Shown here in pieces: positions 41,839 to 50,434 of a stretch of 64,000 nt of DNA; position 1 is the first letter of the stretch, and each line of letters starts with the position of its first letter. Source of the DNA: Microvirga sp. BSC39 (GTDB lineage: Bacteria > Pseudomonadota > Alphaproteobacteria > Rhizobiales > Beijerinckiaceae); NCBI RefSeq assembly GCF_000739015.1, contig NZ_JPUG01000055.1, forward strand, positions 17,838 through 81,837, written 5' to 3'. A model generated the notes under the pieces. That model had not been told where the DNA came from, made no database searches, and saw only the letters and a list, made by a program, of their open reading frames with translations. Position numbers and translations under genes: made by a program.

Positions 41839-43329
41839 ATGAAGGCAGTCTATGCTGCGCTCCCTCTGGCGCTCGTGCTGGTCCTGATGATCGGGCGACG
41901 CTGGCCTGCGGCCAAAGCTGGCCTTGCAGGTCTGGGGTTGGCGGCCGTGCTGGCTCTGACGGTCTTCGGGATTGTCGATGGGAGCCATTCCGACATCGGC
42001 GCAGGCGGCCTTCTCGCCGGCTCCGCCCTGGAGGCGCTGTTCACGGCCGTCACCATCCTCTGGATCATCTTTCCCGCGCTGGCGATCTATGAGCTTCAGG
42101 TCCGGTCAGGTGCCTTCGACGTGATCCGCGCCGGCCTTGCAGGCCTCTCTCAGGATCCTCGGATCCAGGCTCTCCTCGTGGCCTGGTTCTTCGGCCTGTT
42201 CATGGAGGGAGCGGCCGGGTTCGGCACGCCGGTCGCCCTGGCGGCGCCCCTTCTGGTCAGCCTCGGCTTCTCTCCCGTTAAGGCCGTCGCTCTCGCTCTG
42301 ATTGGGCATGCCGCCGGGGTGTCGTTCGGGGCTGTCGGAACGCCTGTGCTGGCTCAAGCCTCGCTCGTGGCGTTGAGCGCCTCAGACATCGCGCAGGCCA
42401 CCGGTCTTCTTCACGGTGCTCACGGAGTCATCCTGGCGCTGTTCCTCGTGCGTCTGTCGGGGGATGGCTCGCCCACGGCCCGGCAGTGGGGCTGCGGCGT
42501 TGTGGCGGCCACGTGCTTTCTCGCCCCCTTTGCCGTGTTTGCCGCGATGGTGGGGCCGGAGCTCCCGACGCTCGGTGGAGCCCTGATCGGCGGGGCATGC
42601 TTCGTTCTCATCCTGCGCTGGAGGGCCAAGCCCTCCGGCAAGCAGGACTGGCGGGCTGTGGCGAAGGCAGGCATGCCCTATGGCATCGTTCTCGCGCTCA
42701 TTCTCGTGACCCGGCTGCTGCCTGGGTTGAGAGAGCAGCTCCGCTCCGTCGAGATCTCTTGGTCCATCTTGGGAGCTTTCCGCGGCAGCATGCAGCCGCT
42801 CTATCATGCCGGAACCATCCTGCTGCTGGGGTTCGTGCTCGGCGGGCTGGCCCAAGGGCGTGGCCTTGCGGATCTGCTCAAGGCCTCTCGGGCGGCACTG
42901 CGCCGGTTGGCGCTAGTCACGCTCGCGCTCGTGGCGATGCTCGCCCTGTCCCGTCTGATGCTGCACGCCCGAATGATCCACGAACTGGCGGAGGGTGCCC
43001 GCGAAGCTGGAGCGGCATGGCCGCTTCTGGCGCCGGGAATCGGAGTCCTCGGCACCTTCGTGACCGGATCCGCAACGGCCTCCAACATCCTCTTCACCGA
43101 ATTCCAGGCGGCCACCGCCTCCGCGCTCGCGCTGCCGCTCGCGACCATGGTGGCCGCACAGGGGTTCGGTGCGGCGGTCGGCAACATCATCTGCCCTCAC
43201 AACATCATCGCAGGAGCCGCGACCGTCGGCCTGGGCGGGCAGGAGGGTGCCATTCTCTCCAGAACTATCCTGGCCTGCGCAGCCTACACCCTGGCCGGCG
43301 GTCTCCTCGTGCTGGTCCTGAGTTCATGA
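41839..43329 (+). CDS. lctP: L-lactate permease family transporter
   Basis: A 496-residue inner-membrane protein with about 12-13 helices. LctP signatures are visible: E-G-A-A-G-F-G-T-P-V-A-L-A-A-P-L-L, G-H-A-A-G-V-S-F-G-A-V-G-T-P, and late G-T-F-V-T-G-S-A-T-A-S-N-I-L-F and N-I-I-C-P-H-N-I-I-A-G-A-A-T-V. It moves lactate or glycolate with protons. Located directly after ldhA, it probably exports fermentation lactate or takes it back up. Confidence 0.9.
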   Translation: MKAVYAALPLALVLVLMIGRRWPAAKAGLAGLGLAAVLALTVFGIVDGSHSDIGAGGLLAGSALEALFTAVTILWIIFPALAIYELQVRSGAFDVIRAGLAGLSQDPRIQALLVAWFFGLFMEGAAGFGTPVALAAPLLVSLGFSPVKAVALALIGHAAGVSFGAVGTPVLAQASLVALSASDIAQATGLLHGAHGVILALFLVRLSGDGSPTARQWGCGVVAATCFLAPFAVFAAMVGPELPTLGGALIGGACFVLILRWRAKPSGKQDWRAVAKAGMPYGIVLALILVTRLLPGLREQLRSVEISWSILGAFRGSMQPLYHAGTILLLGFVLGGLAQGRGLADLLKASRAALRRLALVTLALVAMLALSRLMLHARMIHELAEGAREAGAAWPLLAPGIGVLGTFVTGSATASNILFTEFQAATASALALPLATMVAAQGFGAAVGNIICPHNIIAGAATVGLGGQEGAILSRTILACAAYTLAGGLLVLVLSS

Positions 43330-43386
43330 CCATCAGGGGCGACAGACGTTCTCCTGTGCAGACGAAACCCTGAAGCGAGCATCCCC

Positions 43387-43908
43387 ATGAAGCCGATCGT
43401 GACCCTGACCCTCAATCCTTCCATCGACGGCTCCAGCGAGGCCGAAGCCGTGCGTCCGATCCACAAGGTGCGCACCTCCAATGAGCGCTTCGAACCCGGC
43501 GGTGGCGGGAGCAACGTCACGCGCGTGATCCATGAACTCGGCGGCTCCTCCCTTGCTGTCTACCTGGCCGGAGGCGTGACAGGCTCGGTGCTTGAGGACC
43601 TGCTCACGAGGAACGGCATCGGCGGAAGGCGGATTCCGATCAGGGATCATACGCGGGTCAGCCACACCGTCTTCGAAAGGACCACCGGGCTCGAGTACCG
43701 TTTCGTCCCCGAGGGGCCGGAGGTCGCTCCATCGGAGTGGCAGGACAGCCGCGGTGCCCGCGGCGCCGCGCCCGGGGAGGCTTTCAGGTGGGGCGTCGCC
43801 GCGGGCGCCGCGGCTGTCCTGACCCCCGGCACCGGGCTGTGCAGGCGAGAGGATGTGGAGCGCCTCTTCGGTGCGCTATCGCAGGAACAGGGGGCCTTGG
43901 CACCCTGA
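43387..43908 (+). pseudogene. PfkB family sugar kinase with large internal deletion
   Basis: The 173-codon frame begins like 1-phosphofructokinase/LacC kinases (V-T-L-T-L-N-P-S-I-D, F-E-P-G-G-G-G-S-N-V-T-R, F-V-P-E-G-P-E-V), then jumps after about residue 120 to the C-terminal helix (F-R-W-G-V-A-A-G-A-A-A-V-L-T-P-G-T, E-D-V-E-R-L-F). Roughly 130 residues are missing, including the anion-hole/catalytic G-A-G-D motif, yet the frame is kept. Kinase activity is not expected. It lies 57 nt after lctP. Confidence 0.75.
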
Positions 43909-44062
43909 GGCTTCCTGGGCAACCATCGGCGCGCCCGGTCCTGATGCGCCTGCGCTTCCGTCCCGATCGCCCCGCATCGGGAGAAGATCAGGATACGCGA
44001 CCCGGCAGCCGCTTGGGATGGCTTCAGCCGGATCGGCGCCGATGACAACCTGGAGGAGGAAG

Positions 44063-44908
44063 ATGCCCAAGCGCGTTGCACTGTCGTTGGCTGGCCTGTC
44101 GGTTGGCGGCCTTGCGGCAGCCTGGGCCGTGCGGGGCCACGATCACCACGAGTCACGACGGGCCTGGGACGCCCTCGCGGCCGGCGCCATGCGGCCTGCG
44201 GCCCTGTTCAGGCCCGACATGGTCGCCGGCCTGCCGGAGCCGGCCCGGCGCTATTTCACCTTTGCGATCGCCCCGGGTACGCCGCTCAGCACTGTGGTCG
44301 AACTCGACATGGTGGGTGAGATTGGCCTGGGCGACAAGGAACGGCCGAACTACCGGCCTATGGTGGCCCGCGAGATCCTGGCGCCGCCGCACGGGTTCGT
44401 CTGGATGCCCCGGATCGGATCGGGGCTGGGCCGCATCTCGGGATCCGACGCCTGCATCGGAGATCAGGCCTGGACCCGCTTCTGGCTCCTCAACACGGTT
44501 CCGGTGGCCCGCACCAAGGCAACTCCCGATCTGGTCCGCTCGGCTCGGGCCAGGGCCGTCGCTGAGGCGCTCTGGGCTCCCGCCTCGCTTCTGCCGGCCA
44601 ACGGCGTCACCTGGGAACCCGTCGACGGCAACCGCGCGCGGGCAGTCTTCCGCCACGAGGGAGAGAGCTTCGCCCTGGAGTTCACAGTCGCGGAGAGCGG
44701 ACGCCCGCTCTCTGTTGCCATGCGGCGCTGGACCAACGCCAATCCGGAGAGGGTCTTTCGCTACCAGCCGTTCGGCGCGACGGTGGAGGAGACCGGCACC
44801 TTCGCGGGCTACACGATCCCGACCCGCATCGACGGCGGCAACGGCTTCGGAACGGACGCGTACTTCCCGTTCTTCCGCGCCAGGGTGACGGAGGCGCGCT
44901 TTCGATGA
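44063..44908 (+). CDS. DUF6544 family protein
   Basis: A 281-residue protein with an N-terminal hydrophobic segment (about 5-23), probably an anchor or signal. The rest shows L-P-E-P-A-R-R-Y-F, R-E-I-L-A-P-P-H-G-F-V-W, a W-A-P-A-S-L-L-type motif and Y-x-I-P-T-R-I-D-G-G-N-G-F-G-T-D-A-Y-F-P-F-F. These fit the DUF6544/DUF6920 family of unknown function. GGAGGAGGAAG precedes the ATG at 44063. It overlaps the next gene by 4 nt, so the two are translationally coupled. Confidence 0.75.
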   Translation: MPKRVALSLAGLSVGGLAAAWAVRGHDHHESRRAWDALAAGAMRPAALFRPDMVAGLPEPARRYFTFAIAPGTPLSTVVELDMVGEIGLGDKERPNYRPMVAREILAPPHGFVWMPRIGSGLGRISGSDACIGDQAWTRFWLLNTVPVARTKATPDLVRSARARAVAEALWAPASLLPANGVTWEPVDGNRARAVFRHEGESFALEFTVAESGRPLSVAMRRWTNANPERVFRYQPFGATVEETGTFAGYTIPTRIDGGNGFGTDAYFPFFRARVTEARFR

Positions 44909-45876
44909 TGCTTGCGCAGGTCGTCCTCGCTTTGGGAGCCATCCTCTGGCTGGCCCTCCGGCGTCCGGCATCGGCCTGGGATCTTGGCCTGTGGGCGATG
45001 GCCGGAGCGGCGCTCCTGCTGGCGGTGCGGCTCGCCGGGATCTGGACCTACCTGCCGCTGTGGACCCCTCTGGCCCTGGGCGGGCTGCTGGCGTTCGCCG
45101 CCGCCTGGTCGGCATGGCGCCTCAGGGGGCAACGGCAATCTTCCCCGCCTTCCTGGTGGCGGTGGGCCGAGCGCGCCACAGCTCTTGCGTTGCTGGGCCT
45201 CGGAACTGCTCTGTCTGGGCTCGCTCTTGCAGGCCGGACACCACCTTCCGATCCAATCCTCGATTTCGCATTCCCGCTGCGGGACGGCGCGTTCTACGTC
45301 GCCAACGGCGGCTCGACCGCGCTGGTCAACGCCCATGCCGGCTGGGCCGATGATCCCCGGCTCTGGCGCTACCGGGGACAACGCCATGCGGTCGATCTCG
45401 TCCAGGTGAACCGGCTGGGCTTCCGCACGGCGGCAGGCGCCTTTGGTCCGCTTCAGCCGGCCGAACCCGAGGCGTACTTGATCTTCGGCAGGCCCGTCGT
45501 CGCCCCGTGCAACGGGCAGGTCGAGGCGGCCATGGACGGGTTACCCGACATGCGGGTTCCGGATACCGACCGTGGGAACCCGACGGGCAACCACGTGATC
45601 CTGCGCTGCGGCGGATTCATGGTCCTCCTGGCGCACCTGCGCAACGGCAGCGTGAGAGTGAAGCCCGGCGGTGCCATCACGATGGGCGAGGAGATCGGAG
45701 CGGTGGGCAATTCCGGCAATACCGGGGAGCCGCATCTGCATGTCCATGCGCAGCGGCCCGGTCCTGCCGATGCGCCCTTGTCCGGAGACGGCGTGCCGAT
45801 CCGTTTCGGCAGGCGGTTCCTGGTGCGGAACGACGTCGTGACGGTCGGCCGCCCGTTCGGTGATCAAGAAGACTGA
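44905..45876 (+). CDS. Membrane-anchored M23 (LytM-type) metallopeptidase
   Basis: A 323-residue protein with about four N-terminal transmembrane helices (to residue 115), then an extracytoplasmic M23 domain. Zinc ligands are visible as H-A-V-D (first His and Asp) and H-L-H-V-H, with G-N-S-G-N-T-G-E-P before the latter. It probably cleaves peptide crosslinks in peptidoglycan or a related substrate. The 4-nt overlap with the DUF6544 gene suggests a joint function. It is the last gene of the plus-strand run. Confidence 0.85.
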   Translation: MMLAQVVLALGAILWLALRRPASAWDLGLWAMAGAALLLAVRLAGIWTYLPLWTPLALGGLLAFAAAWSAWRLRGQRQSSPPSWWRWAERATALALLGLGTALSGLALAGRTPPSDPILDFAFPLRDGAFYVANGGSTALVNAHAGWADDPRLWRYRGQRHAVDLVQVNRLGFRTAAGAFGPLQPAEPEAYLIFGRPVVAPCNGQVEAAMDGLPDMRVPDTDRGNPTGNHVILRCGGFMVLLAHLRNGSVRVKPGGAITMGEEIGAVGNSGNTGEPHLHVHAQRPGPADAPLSGDGVPIRFGRRFLVRNDVVTVGRPFGDQED

Positions 45877-45907
45877 CGCCCACGGACGGAATTTCCTGTC
45901 TTGAGGA

Positions 45908-46189
45908 TCAGTCGAACGGTGCTTCCATCCGCTCCTTCAGCGCGAGGAGTTCCCGGACATATGGGGCGCGCTGCTCGGAATGCGTGTGCCGAAGGGCGGA
46001 GATCATTTCGTCCCTGCGGCTCTCATCGGTTGGGGTGTTGGTGATGGCCTCGAGGCTCTTTTCATACGACAGGTCGATGTCGGCCAAAGCCGCCAGCAGG
46101 GACTGAAGTCTCGGAAGAATATCCGGTGCATAGACCTGACCCGAACTCGGCATGTCCTGGATTCGGGAATGCTCGACATAGGGGTCCAT
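45908..46189 (-). CDS. Small helical protein, hypothetical
   Basis: A 93-residue cytosolic protein rich in acidic and basic residues: L-P-R-L-Q-S-L-L-A-A-L-A-D-I-D, E-A-I-T-N-T-P-T-D-E-S-R-R-D-E-M-I-S-A-L. GGAGAG lies 4 nt before the ATG. The perfect FNR/FixK box at 46342 lies 153 bp upstream and could also act on this side. Family not recognised. Confidence 0.6.
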   Translation of the reverse strand: MDPYVEHSRIQDMPSSGQVYAPDILPRLQSLLAALADIDLSYEKSLEAITNTPTDESRRDEMISALRHTHSEQRAPYVRELLALKERMEAPFD

Positions 46190-46341
46190 GGGGCTCTCCG
46201 CTCGTCATCTTGGCTGTTTCTCGCGCCATCTGAGCCCACGCAACGCTAGGCACGCACTTTGGTCGGCTCAGGGCAGCTTGGCAGTTGCGGTCATCGGATA
46301 CGACCTTGGAGGCCTCGTCGGCTTTCTGGCCGTCAATAGCC

Positions 46342-46355
46342 TTGATCTGCATCAA
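46342..46355. promoter_or_regulatory. Perfect FNR/FixK box between divergent small genes
   Basis: TTGAT-CTGC-ATCAA is an exact match to the FNR/Anr/FixK consensus. Its centre is about 105 bp before the ATG at 46454 and about 160 bp from the divergent ATG at 46189. Confidence 0.75.
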
Positions 46356-46453
46356 GGCGCCTCCACGAAAACAGCGTGAATTTGACAGAAGGGTTGATTG
46401 CTCTTCCAGACTTGGAGGAGGTCCACGATCAGCCCGGGAGGAGGGAGGCAGTC

Positions 46454-46651
46454 ATGTTTGGCTGGATTGTCCGGATTCTTCTGGTCGTTGCAGGCATCGT
46501 GACAGGCTGGTTCGTCGCGCGAGACGCCGCGATCTTCGGTGTCGCACAGGTAATGGTAGCTCTCCTGCTGATCACCGCCGTGGTCGCCATCCTGGCATTC
46601 TGGCCGTCTCAGTGGACCATCAGCCTCAGCCGCTTTCGTAAGCCCCGGTAG
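46454..46651 (+). CDS. Small two-helix membrane protein
   Basis: A 65-residue protein, nearly all membrane: W-I-V-R-I-L-L-V-V-A-G-I-V-T-G-W-F-V-A-R-D then V-M-V-A-L-L-L-I-T-A-V-V-A-I-L-A-F-W, and a short basic tail. GGAGGGAGG lies before the ATG at 46454. The perfect FNR/FixK box upstream makes it a likely low-oxygen-induced membrane microprotein. Function unknown. Confidence 0.65.
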   Translation: MFGWIVRILLVVAGIVTGWFVARDAAIFGVAQVMVALLLITAVVAILAFWPSQWTISLSRFRKPR

Positions 46652-46734
46652 GAGTTGGGATCCCTGGAGCTTGGGGACACCGGGCCTGGAGGTTCGGCGC
46701 AAGCCCGGCCCGAGGCTCGACACCGGAGTGCTGC

Positions 46735-46887
46735 ATGCTTGATCTGCGTCAGGATGATGATCACGGGGATAAACGTCGTCGGTCCGCCGATGGGAAGCCG
46801 ATCCCGGACGAGGGACCGCAGGTTGCCCTGATCCGCATCACCACCACGACGATCCGTGGAATCGTGAAGGTGACGATCACCCCCTGA
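46735..46887 (+). CDS. 50-residue hypothetical protein
   Basis: An ATG at 46735 with GGAG 7 nt upstream opens a 50-codon frame: an acidic and basic N-terminus, then a beta-type C-terminus (A-L-I-R-I-T-T-T-T-I-R-G-I-V-K-V-T-I-T-P). It follows the membrane microprotein by 83 nt. Plausible but unproven. Confidence 0.4.
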   Translation: MLDLRQDDDHGDKRRRSADGKPIPDEGPQVALIRITTTTIRGIVKVTITP

Positions 46888-46914
46888 CGCTCAGAGTGTC
46901 GCCACCGCGTCCGA

Positions 46915-48795
46915 TCAGGCCTGAAGCACATAGGTGCCGGGTGCATCGCACAAGGCAGGGTATCCCCGTCCCGGTGCCCCCATGGAGGGCGGCTCCGTGA
47001 GTTCGCTGGAATGCGAAGCCAGCCAACGCGCCCATTCCGGCCACCACGAGCCCTCGAAGCGCGGCGCGATCCCGGTCCAGGTATCGGGATCGAGGTAGTG
47101 GCCGGACACGGATTTCGTCAACGTCTGGAAGCTCGCCTTCGGATTGTCCGCTCCGACCACGATGCCGGCGTTGTGGCCCCCAGTCGTGAGCAGGAAGGTC
47201 ACGTCGGTGTCGGCGAGAAGATGGATTTTGAAGGCGGAGCGCCACGGCGCCACGTGATCGCGCTCGGTCCCGACCGCGAGGATCGGCGCGCGGATGTCGC
47301 TGACGGCGACGGGGCGGCCATCCACCTGGAAGCGGCCTTCCGCAAGATCGTTGTTGAGGAAGAGCTGTCTCAGGTACTCCGTATGCATCCGATAGGGCAT
47401 GCGGGTCGCATCGGCGTTCCAGGCCATGAGATCGTTCATGGGCGTGCGTTCGCCCATCAGGTAATGCCGCACGAGCCGCGACCAGATGAGGTCGTTCGAG
47501 CGCAGGAGTTGGAAGGCGCCGGCCATCTGCCTGGTGTCGAGATAACCCTGGCTGCGCATCAGGTCCTCGAGGAAGTGGAGCTGACTCTCGTTGACGAAGA
47601 GCGTAAGTTCTCCCGCCTCCCGAAAGTCAGCCTGCGCTGCCAGCAGGGACATGGTGGCCAAGCGCTTGTCGCCGTCGCGTGCCATGGCCGCGGCTGCGAT
47701 GGATAAAAGCGTTCCGCCGAGGCAGTACCCGACCGAGTGAACCTTTTGAGCGGGCACGATGATGCTCACGGCATCAAGGGCCGCCATCACCCCGAGCTTG
47801 CGGTAATCGTCCATACCCAAGTCCCGGTCCTCGGCGGTCGGGTTCTTCCAGGAAATGATGAATACCGTGAAGCCCTGCTCCCTCAGATAGCGAACAAGGG
47901 AGTTCTCGGGCGAGAGATCCAGAATGTAATACTTCATGATCCAGGCCGGCACGATCAGGATCGGCTCTGGCCTGACCCTGTCTGTCGTGGGCTCGTACTG
48001 GATCAGCTCGATGAGGCGGTTGCGGTAGATCACCTTGCCGGGTGTGAGGGCCACGTCCCGGCCGACCTGGAACGCCTCCGTGCCGGCGGCAGGCTTCCCG
48101 TGGACGATCCGCTCCCGGTCGTCCGCGAAGTTGCGCAATCCTTGAACGAGGTTCTGCCCACCCGTTTCCACGATGCGCCGCTGGATGACGGGATTGGTGG
48201 CGATGAAGTTCGTCGGCGAGGCCATGTCGAGGATCTGGCGCATAGCGAACTCGACCACCGCCTCATGCTGCCTGGTGACGCCGTCGACCCCGGTCGTGGC
48301 GTTGTCCCACCACTCCTGCTGGAGCAGGAAGCCCTGTTGAATGACGTTGTAGGGCCATTGCCACCATTCGGCCTCGGCGAAGCGGCGATCCTGGGGCAGG
48401 GGTTGAATGCAGGGCTCGGCCGTTCCCCCGGCTGCCGAACATTGGGCTGCGTACTGCGCCAGCCGCCCCCATGCGCGGACCCCCTTCGTGGCGAGTTCGA
48501 CCTGTTTGCCGGGAGAGATCGCCATATGGACAGCCCAGTCCATGAAGGCTCCGGCCACGGCCGCCGGAGATAGGCCGCCGGTGAGGCGTGCCAGCCCCGC
48601 ATGGGCGATATGGTCGAGGGAATCCCGGAGCTGGTGCAACTCGGCATCATTCCAGTCGTCCCGAGGCCTCGGCGGCGGCGTCGCCCTGATGCTGTCGGCT
48701 GCCGGCTTGTCGGCGGCAGGAGGCGGCTGAACAACCTCCGACGTCCGTCTGGGACCGCGGCTGCTTCTGAGGGACGCTGATCGGCGAGGGGGCAT
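46915..48795 (-). CDS. phaC: Class I polyhydroxyalkanoate synthase
   Basis: A PHA polymerase of about 626 residues with an N-terminal PhaC domain and an alpha/beta-hydrolase core. The nucleophile is in G-Y-C-L-G-G; the acid Asp is likely in T-E-R-D-H-V-A-P, and the His in T-G-G-H-N-A-G-I-V. The start at 48795 is chosen because GGAG lies 7 nt upstream and because a transcript begun from the FNR/FixK box at 48871 would start near 48836; the open frame extends to 48846. It polymerises 3-hydroxyacyl-CoA into storage granules. It is divergent from a usp gene, with the shared box between them. Confidence 0.9.
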   Translation of the reverse strand: MPPRRSASLRSSRGPRRTSEVVQPPPAADKPAADSIRATPPPRPRDDWNDAELHQLRDSLDHIAHAGLARLTGGLSPAAVAGAFMDWAVHMAISPGKQVELATKGVRAWGRLAQYAAQCSAAGGTAEPCIQPLPQDRRFAEAEWWQWPYNVIQQGFLLQQEWWDNATTGVDGVTRQHEAVVEFAMRQILDMASPTNFIATNPVIQRRIVETGGQNLVQGLRNFADDRERIVHGKPAAGTEAFQVGRDVALTPGKVIYRNRLIELIQYEPTTDRVRPEPILIVPAWIMKYYILDLSPENSLVRYLREQGFTVFIISWKNPTAEDRDLGMDDYRKLGVMAALDAVSIIVPAQKVHSVGYCLGGTLLSIAAAAMARDGDKRLATMSLLAAQADFREAGELTLFVNESQLHFLEDLMRSQGYLDTRQMAGAFQLLRSNDLIWSRLVRHYLMGERTPMNDLMAWNADATRMPYRMHTEYLRQLFLNNDLAEGRFQVDGRPVAVSDIRAPILAVGTERDHVAPWRSAFKIHLLADTDVTFLLTTGGHNAGIVVGADNPKASFQTLTKSVSGHYLDPDTWTGIAPRFEGSWWPEWARWLASHSSELTEPPSMGAPGRGYPALCDAPGTYVLQA

Positions 48796-48870
48796 CTCAG
48801 GCTCCGGACGTTGTCCCTCACGGGAGGGCATGGGACTGCCGCACATTGGCAGGTGCGCTGGCTCGGGGCG

Positions 48871-48884
48871 TTGCGCTGAATCAA
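48871..48884. promoter_or_regulatory. FNR/FixK-type box between phaC and usp
   Basis: TTGCG-CTGA-ATCAA, identical in form to the site at 36058. Its centre lies about 97 bp before the usp ATG (48975), which would give a leader of about 55 nt, and about 82 bp before the chosen phaC start. It could serve either or both divergent genes. Confidence 0.55.
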
Positions 48885-48974
48885 AGCATCATATGGGATT
48901 TCGACTACATCATGGTTCCATTGCTCCCCCGGCAGGGATCTATCTCGCCTGGGCATGTCAATGAGGAGTAGTCG

Positions 48975-49811
48975 ATGATCAGGGACGTGATGGTACATCT
49001 GGACGGCAGCCCCGAGGACGACATTCGTTTGGAATACGGGCAGACCTTGGCGTCCGGCGAAGGGGGCCACCTGATCGGCATCCTCACCAACCTGCTCCCT
49101 GACCTGTCGCTCGCCATGCCGTTCGATGGCGGCGCTGCTGCCGTGGTGCAGGTCGTGACCGAGTTGGAGCAGCAGGCACGCAAGGACGGCGATGCCACAT
49201 CCAAGCGTCTGATCGACAGGCTCACCGGACTTCAGGTGCCAACCGAGCTGCGCCGCTTCGACGAGACCTTCGGTACCATGTCGATTAAGGTCGCCGAGCA
49301 GGCCCGCTACGCCGACCTCTTCGTTGCCACCCGTCCGTACGGTGCGGGTGACACTCCCGTGTGGCTTGACCTGGTCGAGGCCGTCCTCTTCGGCAGCGGT
49401 CGCGGTCTCCTGGTCGTTCCGCCGGGCTACCGTCAATCGGGACCCGTTCGGACGGTTCTGGTGGCCTGGAACGGCAGCCGGGAGGCTGCTCGCGCTTTGG
49501 GCGAAGGGCTGGGGTTCATCCGGAATGCCGATCGCACTGTCGTCCTGATGATCGATCCCAAGGCCGACGCCCTTATGGGCCCGGACGTCGAACGGCATCT
49601 CGCCCGCCACGGGGTCACGGCCGAGATTGCCGCGGTCGAGAGTCAGGGGCGCCGGGTTGCGGACGTGGTTCTCGATGAGGCGCGCGGCGTATCCGCCGAT
49701 CTTGTCGTTATGGGAGGGTACGGCCACACCCGCCTGCGGGAGCAGGTGTTCGGCGGCGCGACCCTGGACATGCTGACGATCTCCGATCGCCCCGTTCTCC
49801 TGGCGCACTGA
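48975..49811 (+). CDS. Universal stress protein (two UspA domains)
   Basis: A 278-residue tandem Usp protein starting M-I-R-D-V-M-V-H-L-D-G-S. Domain 2 includes V-L-V-A-W-N-G-S-R-E-A-A-R-A and ends M-G-G-Y-G-H-T-R-L-R-E-Q-V-F-G-G-A-T. GAGGAG precedes the ATG. It heads a run with the next three plus-strand genes. Third Usp gene in the island. Confidence 0.9.
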   Translation: MIRDVMVHLDGSPEDDIRLEYGQTLASGEGGHLIGILTNLLPDLSLAMPFDGGAAAVVQVVTELEQQARKDGDATSKRLIDRLTGLQVPTELRRFDETFGTMSIKVAEQARYADLFVATRPYGAGDTPVWLDLVEAVLFGSGRGLLVVPPGYRQSGPVRTVLVAWNGSREAARALGEGLGFIRNADRTVVLMIDPKADALMGPDVERHLARHGVTAEIAAVESQGRRVADVVLDEARGVSADLVVMGGYGHTRLREQVFGGATLDMLTISDRPVLLAH

Positions 49812-49842
49812 GCCGAACGCTGTCCCTGTCGGAGGAGTCGGC

Positions 49843-50427
49843 ATGACACGCATTGCCATCATTCAGGGCCATCCGGCGTCCGACCGCCAACACTTCTGCC
49901 ATGCGCTGGTCGACGCTTATGCCCAGGGCGCAGCCGAAGGAGGGCATGAGGTTCGCGTGGTGCCCGTGGCCGATCTCGACTTCCCGCTGCTGCGTTCGAA
50001 GAGTGACTGGGAAGGCGCCTTGCCGTCGCCTGCCATTGCCGAGGCACAGCAGGCGCTCGCCTGGGCCGAGCACCTCGTCATCATCTATCCCCTGTGGCTC
50101 GGCGGAATGCCGGCGCTGCTCAAGGGCTTTATGGAGCAAGCATTCCGGCCGGCCTTCATGACGGGCGGTGCAGGTCCGAAGGTGAGCTGGAAGACGGCCC
50201 TCAAGGGCCGCTCGTCTCGGATCATCATCACAATGGGCATGCCCGCGTTCGCATATCGCTGGTACTTCGGCGCTCACAGCCTCAGGAGCCTGAAGCGCAG
50301 CATTCTCTCGCTGGTCGGCATTGGCCCGAATCGGCACACGCTCATCGGCATGATCGAGGGAATGAGCGATGCCAAGCGCAAGGCATGGCTCGCCGCACTT
50401 CGCAAGCTTGGGGCAAAGGCCGGGTAG
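49843..50427 (+). CDS. NAD(P)H-dependent oxidoreductase (flavodoxin-like fold)
   Basis: A 194-residue flavoprotein of the NAD(P)H dehydrogenase (quinone)/Flavodoxin_2 type: I-A-I-I-Q-G-H-P-A-S (phosphate loop), W-A-E-H-L-V-I-I-Y-P-L-W-L-G-G-M-P-A-L-L-K-G-F and F-M-T-G-G-A. It probably carries out two-electron quinone or related reductions in the cytosol. GGAGG precedes the ATG. It sits between usp and the P1B ATPase with short gaps (31 and 7 nt). Confidence 0.85.
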   Translation: MTRIAIIQGHPASDRQHFCHALVDAYAQGAAEGGHEVRVVPVADLDFPLLRSKSDWEGALPSPAIAEAQQALAWAEHLVIIYPLWLGGMPALLKGFMEQAFRPAFMTGGAGPKVSWKTALKGRSSRIIITMGMPAFAYRWYFGAHSLRSLKRSILSLVGIGPNRHTLIGMIEGMSDAKRKAWLAALRKLGAKAG

Positions 50428-50434
50428 CAGCGCA

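Noticed and set aside
46739..46752. TTGATCTGCGTCAG, a near match to the FNR/FixK consensus
   Set aside because: It overlaps the start of a putative small gene, and no gene lies at a fitting distance in either direction. Likely chance.
48030..49862. 610-codon minus-strand open frame across phaC and usp
   Set aside because: It runs antisense to the usp gene and overlaps phaC in another frame. It has no family motif and is a typical high-GC shadow.
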